Assembly: GCA_900074745.1 (NCBI GenBank)
Contig: LT598464.1
Location: forward strand, 745,467 to 809,466
Direction: 5' to 3'
Length of the DNA: 64,000 nucleotides
Origin: Lachancea mirantina
Taxonomy: Eukaryota; Ascomycota; Saccharomycetes; Saccharomycetales; Saccharomycetaceae
Positions 39,948 through 48,948 of the stretch are shown here, in pieces. The first letter of the stretch is position 1. Every line of letters starts with the position of its first letter. The notes beneath the pieces were generated by a model. That model searched no databases. It was not told where the DNA came from and was given only the letters and a program-made list of their open reading frames with translations. The position numbers and the translations under genes were made by a program.

Positions 39948-40739
39948 TCATGGTGAAGGTGGTGCAGTATAGGCCATAACCAAATAAATAATAACAATGC
40001 AGAAATCCATGACAACAAACATACCCAAATAAGGTCTCCAATCACCGTTTAGGACGCTGAATTTGTGATATTCCAATAGATTACCGGTAAGCGAAAACGC
40101 AGAAATTATGATGTAAATGAAACGTAAAATGAAGAATGGGAACGCAACTGCAACACCGTATAGTTTAATGAGTGGCCAGTCCGAATGGGTCGTTTTATAA
40201 GCCAATGAACCTGCGGCCAAAAGCATGAGATAACCGGCTGGAAACAAAATCGAAGACGCTTGAACAATTTTGGCACCTTCTTCCGCAGTTGAAGTGCTTC
40301 CGCTCAACTGGCCATAACCAGCTGCAGACGTCGCGATAGCCGCGATAAGCGTAAGTCTGGACAAATTAGCTAAAAAACGTTCCAAATGCGCTTGTTTAGG
40401 GTGTCGTTTTTTGGGAAGCGGAGGAAGCAAAATCCGAGTGCAGTGGATGAGTGGAGCACTGGCGACGGACGTTAGTACACCTCCAACGATAAACAGAACC
40501 GTGGTACCATTGGACATGGTTCCGTCACCGGAATTGACAATTTCAACCGCGGCACGAAGCGACAGCGAAGTGCCTGCTAATTTCAAAGATATGAGAAGCA
40601 ACAGGTAAAGTTTGATTGAAGTCATTTTCCCACGTCTTGCGAAAGACGCCAACGTTGCAAGAAACGCAAGTGAATAAAACACAATTTCCGCGACGAACAC
40701 GGCATGGATTTTGTCCTTGAATATGGCCGAGGATGTCAT
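39948..40739 (-). CDS. fungal integral membrane protein, seven hydrophobic segments
   Basis: A 263-residue protein with about seven membrane segments: AVFVAEIVFYSLAFLATLAS, LYLLLLISLKLAGTSLS, VLFIVGGVLTSVASAPLI, LTLIAAIATSAAGYG, ASSILFPAGYLMLLAAGSLA, YGVAVAFPFFILRFIYIIIS and LGMFVVMDFCIVIIYLVMAY. The layout fits the uncharacterised fungal family annotated DUF7702; function is unknown. A longer in-frame start at 40877 exists, but TATAAA at 40810-40815 lies between the two ATGs, so I use 40739 (MTSSAIFKDKIHAVF). No partner genes are evident. Confidence 0.75.
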   Translation of the reverse strand: MTSSAIFKDKIHAVFVAEIVFYSLAFLATLASFARRGKMTSIKLYLLLLISLKLAGTSLSLRAAVEIVNSGDGTMSNGTTVLFIVGGVLTSVASAPLIHCTRILLPPLPKKRHPKQAHLERFLANLSRLTLIAAIATSAAGYGQLSGSTSTAEEGAKIVQASSILFPAGYLMLLAAGSLAYKTTHSDWPLIKLYGVAVAFPFFILRFIYIIISAFSLTGNLLEYHKFSVLNGDWRPYLGMFVVMDFCIVIIYLVMAYTAPPSP

Positions 40740-40809
40740 GGTTCGAATTGATTTCAGTAAGATCTCAGTGGAAATTACCCGTCCCGCTTTCTTGTCATTA
40801 TTGTCGAGC

Positions 40810-40815
40810 TTTATA
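40810..40815 (-). promoter_or_regulatory. TATA box of the membrane-protein gene
   Basis: TATAAA on the minus strand, 71-76 bp before the chosen ATG at 40739; it excludes the longer start. Confidence 0.55.
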
Positions 40816-41027
40816 CCAGGATCTGGCGACAAGACCCTACAATGGCTTAAACAAAAAAAGGCAAGAAAAATCGTCACTACTGGAGTGCCAAGCCCGATTA
40901 TGTTTTCAATATGCCTAGCCTGATTACAGCATCAATATGATGGACATCATGTGTACACGGCGTGGCGGTAGACTTGGCAGGAGAGACCGCCGGAGTCTGT
41001 TGAAGGGGCTTTGAATTTCATACGATA

Positions 41028-41206
41028 AGCCTTGTTGTGAGCCACGTTGTGAGCCTTGTTGGTAAGGTTTGGTTACCGTAATGGACGGTAACCAGCAGTG
41101 CAGAGAATTCAGTGCAGCTGAATGATCTTAAGCGGCAGGCAAGCCGAGCTAAGCCGAGCTAAGCCGACACGTGAACATTTGCCGGTCGAAAGGTCGAAAG
41201 GTCGCA
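41028..41206. repeat. three short tandem repeats upstream of the membrane-protein gene
   Basis: Within 180 bp: AGCCTTGTTGTGAGCCACGT then TGTGAGCCTTGTTGG (three GTGAGCC-type units, 41028-41063); AAGCCGAGCT twice plus AAGCCGA (41141-41167); and GGTCGAAA twice plus GGTCGCAAA (41184-41207). Their units differ, so they arose separately. Confidence 0.6.
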
Positions 41207-41544
41207 AATTGAGCGGAATCTTCGCCTCACAACTGTCGGTTGCAAATGTCACGTACCTCATTCTTTGTTCTTTTCCCCTTCAAGCTAGAGCCGCCCTTCC
41301 TTGGAACTTGCCTTCAGGCACTTACAGGCAAAACATGCATGGAAGCTGCACAGCCGCCTCGGTTGTACGGTTGTCATGACAACGTAAAAAGCTGTGGTTT
41401 ACCGGTGCGACGGATGGCGTTTTGATTAACTCAACACCATCCCAGTACCCAGTCATAGAGCGGTAATCGCAGCTCTGTCGAGTTGTACGCCGACCGATTA
41501 AAAAGTATATCTACACTTGCAGGCGGTGTCTCTTTACAAACTAT

Positions 41545-41569
41545 CACCACTATTCATATCGGTCACGTG
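41545..41569 (-). repeat. E-box module copy (short)
   Basis: Minus strand: CACGTGACCGATATGAATAG. It matches the core through ATATGA and then lacks the CAG of GACAGAATA. Confidence 0.35.
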
Positions 41570-41867
41570 ATATGATCACTCAGAGATTTGACCCTAAAGT
41601 GACAGGATTTGGTATGAGTACCAGCACTGAGAAAGATTCTGGTGACTCACAAACCTAGTCTCTTAGGATGGACTATAAACTCAATGAATTTGTCACGTCA
41701 GCCCGCTGAACCAGGCAGGAGCATCTGGCAATTTTTTACTCAAACGTAATCTAATTGGCCAATAGCTGAATTTCCTGTAAGATCAATTGAGTTTCTTATT
41801 GGCTTATCATCTTACCAAGCTCTTAAATTCGTGATACGTCCCCAGTGTTGATTTATACAAGCCTAGT

Positions 41868-41910
41868 AAAATGCATACCTACCTAGTAGTACTAGGTAGG
41901 TATGCATTTT
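41868..41910. repeat. 43-bp perfect palindrome
   Basis: AAAATGCATACCTACCTAGT-A, one central G, then T-ACTAGGTAGGTATGCATTTT: two 21-bp arms with no mismatch. It lies exactly at the left edge of repeat R2 copy 2; R2 copy 1 has only one arm-like piece (TATGCATTTGG). Confidence 0.95.
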
Positions 41911-42556
41911 GTACGAAGTTAGTTCCCTCCACTTAAGGGGTTCGAGAGCGATTCATAACAAGATTCGTCCGCAGGGCTTAGATGTGAGCGATATTACCAT
42001 CACGGACCTTCTTAGTTTCTCTTAGTAAAAACAAACACCTCCTGTGCTTGCTCACTAACATGATCACGTGATCTGTTAGTGAAGGTTGGCCACTTTCTAG
42101 GTAGACTTTCCAGGCCCAAGTTGCCCGACAACCAAACCGCTTGTACTGCCCATTATTATTTCTCGAGACTTCGCACCATGCTGTGAAGTCTTTGAATTTT
42201 TGCGGTAACATGAACTAATTAGAGAACCATAATGTGAACTATTCACGAGAGACGTTAGCATTGATACTGCGTAGTGAGCAGAGAACGTAAATATTAGACT
42301 GTTTTTCCCCCTAAAACCGTTGCCTCACTACATTGAGAGTCATCTTTGGCGATCTCAACAATCATGCCATAGCTTAAGGCGTAATATTTATCCGCGCCCG
42401 AAAGACGGTTCAATGGTAAAATCACATGATATCCTGATCTGGTGGAATTTTTTTGTAGGCGAGTACGCTTGCCGTCAACAGTAGGATTTCCTGTATTTTC
42501 CAATGAGCCCGAGAGGAATGATATGCTAGGCCTTATTACATAAATTAGCACACTCA
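41895..42556. repeat. dispersed 0.6-kb repeat R2, copy 2
   Basis: Second copy of the repeat at 27552, same orientation. It carries an extra stretch near 42440-42535 that copy 1 lacks. On the minus strand ALSYGMIVEIAKDDSQCSEA matches ALSYDIIVEIAEDGSQCSKV of copy 1, and RFGCRATWAWKVYLESGQP matches GFGCRATWVWQVFLDSEEP. The 87-codon minus frame here has no ATG start. The right end lies 100 bp from the stop of the GRE2-like gene. Confidence 0.75.
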
Positions 42557-42655
42557 ATGCTTACTTCATAATTTCTCGTCTTCGGCGGCCTTTCGCAAGT
42601 TTTATCGATACTTTATGAACGTGGAAGCCCGTAGCATGGCGTGTTGAAGCATCCC

Positions 42656-43681
42656 TCAAAGCTTACCCTCAACCTTAAGGATCTGGGCAGCAGTGTCGTA
42701 GACTGTCTCTTCCAGAGTTTTAAATTCAATTCCCAGAATTTTTTTGGTTTTAGAGTTGTCGAACTTGGCATAAGGATTATTTTTGTACGCTCCTTCACCA
42801 GTGACTTTGGGAAGGGTACCTTCGAGTTTAGGGAAACGTTTGTTCAGAATTTGGGCAATGTCTTGGCCATTAAATTGACCCGATGAGAGACCCAATCTCT
42901 GTCCAATGCACTCGCTTTTCTGGAAAGCTAGCAAGTGAGCTTTGGAAACGTCGCGAACGTCGACGAAATCATTCCTCACCTTGCTTAGATCATTGTCTGG
43001 TCCCGAATGCAAAAGAGAATTGATCACTTCTGCCGAGGTGTTAAGCACGCTTGTGACACTCTGGTCAAAGAGTTGGGGTCCAAATATCATAGAAGGGTTG
43101 ACAGTCGCCATTTTGTATTTCAAGACATCCTTGTTCTCTTTCAAAAAGTCCCAGGCGACTTGCTCAGCAAATTTCTTCGACCCGCGGTATGCATCTTGTG
43201 GATTGAGTTGGCATGTTTCCCACGTCAGGGGGCTCCAACTGTCTTCATTGTATACAAAATTCTCATCATCATACTTGAAAGGATCTTTCATTGCAGCTAT
43301 CGACGATGTAATCACCACACGCTCGACAGTCTGGGCGCCGAACTTCTTTATGGATTCCAACACACTCCTGGTACCATGGATAGCAGGAATTAGCAGTTCC
43401 TTCTCATAGTCCTCGGCGTTGAAATGGACAGGCGAAGCCGTGTGTAGAACTACCCTTATCTCGTCTCTGTATTTCTGAAATACGCGGTCGAAGGCGTTGG
43501 GTACAGCAATGTCCTCAACCACTTCGGTGACGAAAAAAGGGTTGTTATTGAACAGGGTTTTCAGGTTTTTGCCTTTAGAGGCAGATCTTACAGTGCCAAT
43601 AACCCTATAATTCTGGTCAAGTAAGTCACGGACAATATATTGTGCAATGAACCCGGTGCATCCAGTAACCAAGACGGACAT
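42656..43681 (-). CDS. GRE2-like NADPH-dependent carbonyl reductase
   Basis: A 341-residue extended SDR of the Gre2/dihydroflavonol-reductase type (S. cerevisiae Gre2 has 342), reducing methylglyoxal, isovaleraldehyde and various ketones with NADPH. The cofactor motif TGCTGFIA is at residues 6-13, VRSASKG at 31-37, HTASPV at 80-85, Ser126/127 in VVITSSIAAM and the active-site Tyr165/Lys169 in DAYRGSKKFAE. The end KKILGIEFKTLEETVYDTAA is typical. S. cerevisiae has several such genes (GRE2, YGL039W, ARI1, YDR541C), so I do not assign one ortholog. TATAAAT lies 94-100 bp before the ATG. Intact, cytosolic. Confidence 0.93.
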   Translation of the reverse strand: MSVLVTGCTGFIAQYIVRDLLDQNYRVIGTVRSASKGKNLKTLFNNNPFFVTEVVEDIAVPNAFDRVFQKYRDEIRVVLHTASPVHFNAEDYEKELLIPAIHGTRSVLESIKKFGAQTVERVVITSSIAAMKDPFKYDDENFVYNEDSWSPLTWETCQLNPQDAYRGSKKFAEQVAWDFLKENKDVLKYKMATVNPSMIFGPQLFDQSVTSVLNTSAEVINSLLHSGPDNDLSKVRNDFVDVRDVSKAHLLAFQKSECIGQRLGLSSGQFNGQDIAQILNKRFPKLEGTLPKVTGEGAYKNNPYAKFDNSKTKKILGIEFKTLEETVYDTAAQILKVEGKL

Positions 43682-43774
43682 TACTGCTAACTGTTTAGAT
43701 GTTTCCCGGTATTTTCAAGTCTCTCGAGTGCGCGACCTTGGCTTTAATTGCCTCAACTTTTGGTTTGTTGTATT

Positions 43775-43781
43775 ATTTATA
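43775..43781 (-). promoter_or_regulatory. TATA box of GRE2-like gene
   Basis: TATAAAT on the minus strand, 94-100 bp before the ATG. Confidence 0.5.
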
Positions 43782-45115
43782 TTTGATCCCGTGCAAATAG
43801 GGAATGCTGATGAGACAAAAACGGAAGCTCAAGATTATTTGAGCAATGCGTAAGAGTCGCGAGTATACACGAACTGTGGCAAAACTCGTTGAAGGCTCGG
43901 CATTGGGTCAATTCCAGTTTACACACCTTCTAGTAGAGGAAAAGCGATGGGAAAACATTATTTGACAAGCTTGATTCGACAATAGAGTTAGCTCATCTCG
44001 CAGCTACCTATCGTAAGAGACAAACGCTTTTAACAGTTATGAAAAGACGAACGCAAATCAAATTTGATTTATCTCTTAGTAAAAGAGGAACTGTCACTTT
44101 TCAGCAGCTGCTTCTTGAAAGAACATCTGCAGTTCGCTCCCAGGCGTAAAATAGTAGAAGCCTTGAGGCTGTTAATACCGCTGCATAGCACATAGCGCAA
44201 AGACAGTGTCATCTATGAAAAAATTTGAAAACAGCAGGCGGTTGATTGATTGAAATTGTTCCATGTCTTAATTTGAACTAAACTTTTACTAACACCGAGA
44301 AGGCTTTTGATTCGCATGCAGGATTTTCGCCCTTGGATTTCTCACTCACATGTGAAGTCAACCAGATAGATAATCGTACCTAACCCTCATTTTTCCTTCT
44401 TCCAATTAGTTAAGCCTTTAGATTCACTTAACCGAAGGTTTTTTGGCTTTTTTTGGACAATCAACATATCCACAGGCTTGCAAAGTCCAATGTCTCACCG
44501 TTAGCTCACGATTCGACAAAAAAAATCAAGAAATTAGTGGCAAGAAGGGTCTATCTGAACGAATAGAGAATGAAGTACCCGAAAGGGATTTTGTTCCTAA
44601 AGAATTTGAGCTGGTCAGACCGAAGACATTTCTGAGAATCATTGAAGTACGACTCTCCGGTTATTTGGCTTCAACCAATGAGTTCAATCGAACAGAATCC
44701 AAGAGACACGAGCTGAAGTCGGAAATCCCAGTCAGAATGAGTGTCACGTGTTGCTCAAAAGCTCAGTTAGTCTTGATATACGCGCTTTTGTAGTAAGAAG
44801 CAGAAATCTTGGCCGGGATTTCCGACTAAGGCCTTAGGAGGGACAAACAAGATTTCCATGCAGCATGCCCCTGCTTCCTGCAAAGAAAACGCGTCGTTCA
44901 TCTCATGAAGATCTGCTACCTTGCCCATGTGACCACGAGACTCATGATAGCATGAGATGGTCACTTTAATTAGAGCTTAGTTGTTAGCGAATCTATTTCG
45001 AGGGAAACTAGGGTCAACTTTCAATTCAAGCCTCGGCCTAGATTTTTAGTGTTTGTTAAACTGGATGGTTCTGTTTGCTTGGATTTTCTTCGTACTGGTG
45101 CCGAATGCAATTTTT

Positions 45116-45172
45116 TTATTCCGTGAATAATTAGTAACGTTATTCCGCGGATAATTAGTAGCGTTCCACGGA
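45116..45172 (+). promoter_or_regulatory. three PDRE-like sites in a 24-bp tandem repeat
   Basis: Two 24-bp units (TTATTCCGTGAATAATTAGT-AACG and TTATTCCGCGGATAATTAGT-AGCG) and the start of a third. They place TCCGTGAA (45120-45127), TCCGCGGA (45144-45151) and TCCACGGA (45165-45172) at 21-24 bp spacing, about 190-240 bp before the hydrolase ATG. TCCGCGGA is the canonical Pdr1/Pdr3 response element of S. cerevisiae and TCCACGGA a known variant. Confidence 0.6.
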
Positions 45173-45359
45173 ACCTCTCTTATTAACATACTTTGAAATA
45201 TTTCACGGAAGAGGTCAGCGGCGTTTGTGCGAACAACCCTTGAATGCTGAAAAATAAAATTTGAAGGGCTAGAGATATAAGAACCACACGACATTCCTTA
45301 TACATGCACTGCCGTAAAGGAATAATCAGATCAAACTCACCAAAAAGAATCACAAAAGC

Positions 45360-46271
45360 ATGGCCGCAATTGTTCCCCCCGAGAAGCTCGCTATCATCAA
45401 AGCTCAAGCCGATTTTTGGGCTCATTCTATGCGTAGTCCTATCGTCCGCACACCTGAGGAATACGGTCTGAAGTATGAAGACATTTCTTTTCCTTCTTAT
45501 GATCAAGTTGCGCTCAAAGGCTGGTTCTTTCCTTGCGAAGGATCTAATAAGCTAATCATCTGCAACCATCCAATGCCTATGAATCGATATGGCTACCCTG
45601 GCCACTTGGATGAATTTAAACAGCTCTGTGACTTTGAAGTTAACTTCCTTCCCGAGTATAAGGTCCTTCATGATGCAGGTTACAATGTTCTGTGCTATGA
45701 TCAACGTAACCACGGCGAAAGTGAAGAGGGAGACGGCGGCGTGGCTGGCGCAGGAAGACATGAATGGAAGGATTCTGTGGGGGTGAAACGCTGGGTTGAC
45801 AAGCACCCTGTCTATTCGAAAATGACTCTAGGATTAATGAGTAGATGTATGGGCGCTAATGCGCAGTTTGAAGCAATTTCGCGTTATCCCGAACTCTTTG
45901 ACAACGTGAAGTGCATCGTTGCCCCCCAACCTGTTACAGCTAGGTATCCTGCCGAGGCTTTTTGCGCACAATTGGGTATATTAGACGAGATCGATGTCTT
46001 GGAGGAGGAGATCAGGAAGTTAGGCGGCTGGACAACAACTGAGATGGGTCCCAAGCCTTTTGTGCCTAAAGTGCACATTCCAACGTTGATCTCCCAAGTA
46101 CACGATGACACTTGGACCAAGCCCGAGGACGTCGAGACAATTTTCGAACTTCTAGGTGCCGAGCAGAAAAAGTTGTTTTGGATTGAAGGAACCACCCGCA
46201 GGTTTGATGGTTACAATTATTTCGGCGAGCACCCAGAGGAAATGCTTGCGTGGTACGCCAAGTATATGTGA
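45360..46271 (+). CDS. alpha/beta hydrolase with Cys nucleophile-type elbow
   Basis: A 303-residue alpha/beta hydrolase. The strand before the oxyanion region reads KLIICNHPMPMNRYGYPGHL, then VLCYDQRNHGES, and the nucleophile elbow is LMSRCMGANA at 160-168. In the usual G-x-S-x-G numbering the nucleophile position is Cys163, with Ser161 nearby. A late His expected for the triad may be in ISQVHDD. From memory, bacterial hydrolases carry a similar SRC(L/M)GA elbow, so transfer from bacteria is possible. The substrate is unknown. Met1 at 45360 is the first ATG. PDRE-like sites upstream suggest induction with drug or xenobiotic stress. Confidence 0.82.
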   Translation: MAAIVPPEKLAIIKAQADFWAHSMRSPIVRTPEEYGLKYEDISFPSYDQVALKGWFFPCEGSNKLIICNHPMPMNRYGYPGHLDEFKQLCDFEVNFLPEYKVLHDAGYNVLCYDQRNHGESEEGDGGVAGAGRHEWKDSVGVKRWVDKHPVYSKMTLGLMSRCMGANAQFEAISRYPELFDNVKCIVAPQPVTARYPAEAFCAQLGILDEIDVLEEEIRKLGGWTTTEMGPKPFVPKVHIPTLISQVHDDTWTKPEDVETIFELLGAEQKKLFWIEGTTRRFDGYNYFGEHPEEMLAWYAKYM

Positions 46272-47276
46272 GGTGTGCTTTTAAATTCATAAGTTTTTAG
46301 GCAAATTTCGTTCTTCTGTATGAACTGCAATTTATCACTTTTGAGCAACGGGTAAGTAGAGATCGATTTCTCAATACTGATTTTTCCGACTTTTGGGGAG
46401 CTTCAAATGAAAAGCGTTTCCTAACCTCAAATCTCGGCAAATTGAGAACGTTTCGGCGGATATGGTCCCAGTGCTTACTGGAAGAGATGCTTTCGCGTCG
46501 CAAGTCAAGGGCATTAAACGTCAAGCAGAACGCGCTTAAGCGTCTCAGCAAAAAAAAAAGGTCACGCTTTATCCGCCTTCGTTGTATCTGGCGTCTTTTT
46601 ATCTGGTGTTCGTCGAGGATAATGATGAGATACCTGATGGGTTGCGAAGATATATTTGGTATAGATTGACCAAGTCGTTTCTCATGGCGCAAAGCTGTAA
46701 AGCCGATCTCGCCCTTGAAGGTGTTGATCCATACTCGAGCTGTACGTGTGTAGCGTTTTTACATGTTCGATGCGACCGGCCATGCGCCGGATGTAGGTGG
46801 GCAGCTTTCTCCGCTACGGACCCTCTTCAGCAAATAGCAGCGTATGCAGGGCGAAGATTAAATGCGCATAATACTGTCTAACCCTTGCCCGCACTTTGGT
46901 AAAGAAAATCCCATGCTTGCTTGCTTCCGATCTTGTTCTTTGGCTGTTTGAAATCAGGATGTTGATGTCCTTGTACGCAGCTGTTCCTGACGTCGAACAG
47001 AACGAAGAAGGTCTTCGAACTGCATTACCCGAACATAATCTGGCGGGCTCAAGCAGAGCGAAAGCTTAGTGCATAGCCTCGACCAGGTTTACTACCAACC
47101 GCTGGATTCAAAGTCTGATCTCTTATTCATGCATGTAGTGTTTTGTATCCAGACATGGTATAAAGCGAAATCAAAATTGTATTCGGATAGCAAGAAGATG
47201 CACCGAAGTCCCATCAAACATTTTCTCCAACTCCCCATATGTTATTCTTGCGACAAATTCTCCAAGTCATAGGCTT
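46272..47276. other. intergenic, 1 kb
   Basis: TATAAA at 47159-47164 may have served the lactonase-like gene that follows. Open frames at 46442-46669 and 46582-46881 are not convincing. Nothing else seen. Confidence 0.4.
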
Positions 47277-48517
47277 TTGAAAGCCTCGTCAGTATTTCAT
47301 GACTCCCATGCAGCTTTCGCTAAAAACGCACTGTACGTTCAAACCAACAAGGCTGCCAACAGCGTAGTTGCGCTCTACGTTCACTGGAACGGCTCGCTCT
47401 CGCTAGGAGGGAAGACGGATAGCGGCAGTGTGGGTGCCAGTTTTATCAGCGCCCCTGCCAATATGTCTGCTGGTCTTGACTCTTTTGCCAACCAGGGTGC
47501 CGTTAAAGTTGTTGGCAACAGCATATTCTCGGTCAACAGTGGCGACGACACGGTGTCCATGTTCTCCATTGACGCTTACGATCCAACGAGCTTGACTCTT
47601 TTGGGTTCAGCCGCCAAGGTACCTGGTGAATTTCCTGTGAGCGTGGATGCGTCTCTGCTGCATGAGCTTGTTTGTGTGGGCACGAGCGGTGCCAAGTCAG
47701 GTGTTTCGTGTGCTCCCTACGCCCCGATGTGAGAATTGGCAAGTTTGACTTTTTGAGAGAGTTTGAACTAGGCCAGTCGACGCCTCCAGTGGACCCAGGA
47801 AACACTGTATCCGAGGGTTACTGTTCTGAAGACGAGACGATGATTACTGCTGTCAAAGATAACGGAACCGCCGAAAACAAGGGCTATATTTCGGCCCACT
47901 CTGTATCTGCCGCTTCCGAATATGGGGGTACTCGTCTTTCGCCTGCTGACATTCGTACCTCTCTGAACGAAATGAATCTGCTTTTCGGCTTCGAACAGAT
48001 TCCGGCATTGGACCGCTACTTTGTTGCTGACCCATCCTTTGGTGCAGCTATCTTCTCCGTTGACGAAGCTTCCGGTGTCTCCGGGTTTGTCAGTAAGCAG
48101 GAAATCCCCGGCCAAAAGGCCAGTTGTTGGGCCGTGGTTTCGTCTCTCTCTAACTCTGCGTTTGTGACGGACCCTCTTGTCGGCCACATTGTGGAGATGA
48201 GCCTGTACGATGCTAGCATTGTGTCATTAACGAACACTGCCGACACAATCATCAACCTTATTACGACGGGCGACTACGTTTATGCGCTAAGTCCAGGCAG
48301 CGACAATCATACTGGCGCTTCTGTGTCAGCATTTTCGGGTAAGCCTGGAGACGACCGGACTATACTACAATCCCTGGATGTCGGCGATTGGGCTGGCAAA
48401 CGCTCCCAAGTCCTGGCCGCGTTTTCTGGCAGATGGATGGTTAGGAAAGGTGGTGCGTTTCACACTCAAAAACAAAGAAAAAGCAGGGGTTTCGCGAAGT
48501 TAATTCAAAATCTTTAG
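47277..48517 (+). pseudogene. lactonase/carboxymuconate-cyclase-like beta-propeller, broken
   Basis: Two frames form most of a fungal lactonase-type beta-propeller (6-phosphogluconolactonase/3-carboxymuconate cyclase-like, about 400 residues). Part 1 (to 47732) has KNALYVQTNKAANSVVALYV, GAVKVVGNSIFSVNSGDDTV and GEFPVSVDASLLHELVCVGT; part 2 continues PDVRIGKFDFLREFELGQST, DETMITAVKDNGTAENKG and ALDRYFVADPSF through further blades to 48517. The break is at a run of four C (47722-47725), where one more base would join the frames. In addition no ATG is in frame at the 5' end: the open frame runs back to at least 47163 without one, and the last 30 residues do not look like the family's end. So this is probably a true pseudogene rather than only a sequencing error. 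Confidence 0.75.
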
Positions 48518-48948
48518 AGTTCGTTATTTTTTATAAAAATTATTAAATGGCTTGACATGACCACAGCAACAAGATACATCAGCCGTGAAAGTCTAAATAG
48601 TCACTGGAATTGCGACCTTTCGTCTCAATTAGCACGTGCTGGGCATCGCCGATGGCATTCGGTAACCATTTCATCAAGGTCTTTGCTTCCAGATCTAAGT
48701 AGTACTTATTTGAGGTGCATTCACAAGAGTTGTATATAATTGCAGTAATGATTGTCCAAAAACGATCAAGGTTGCTAAGATAATTAAGCAAAATTGTGAA
48801 AATTCCTCGCTAAAAGCCTCTCAATAGTACACTTAAACGAACGGGCAGGGCAGAAAACTTCCGATCGCGAAGGAAGGTCAGTCTGAATACTTTTTCCAGC
48901 CTTCGAGCATTGCTTGTCAGCCAATTACTTACGATTAAGCCATAATAG
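48518..48948. other. intergenic, 431 bp
   Basis: Between two convergent relics. No feature seen. Confidence 0.4.

Larger units (their letters stand above)
40816..41867. other. intergenic, about 1.05 kb
   Basis: Holds the three short tandem repeats and an E-box module at 41545-41569. No gene seen. Confidence 0.4.
43682..45359. other. divergent intergenic region, 1.7 kb
   Basis: Between divergent GRE2-like and hydrolase genes. Open stretches at 44443-44793 (+, starts with TTG) and 44767-44964 (-) look somewhat protein-like (FELVRPKTFLRIIEVRLSGY; DLHEMNDAFSLQEAGACCME) but match nothing I know and may be old gene remnants. PDRE-like sites lie at 45116-45172. Confidence 0.4.

Noticed and set aside
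44287-44321. Perfect intron branch point TACTAAC followed by CAG 26 bp later
   Set aside because: No good 5' splice site (GTATGT/GTAAGT) joined to a coding frame upstream, and the sequence after CAG is not coding; expected by chance at this AT content.
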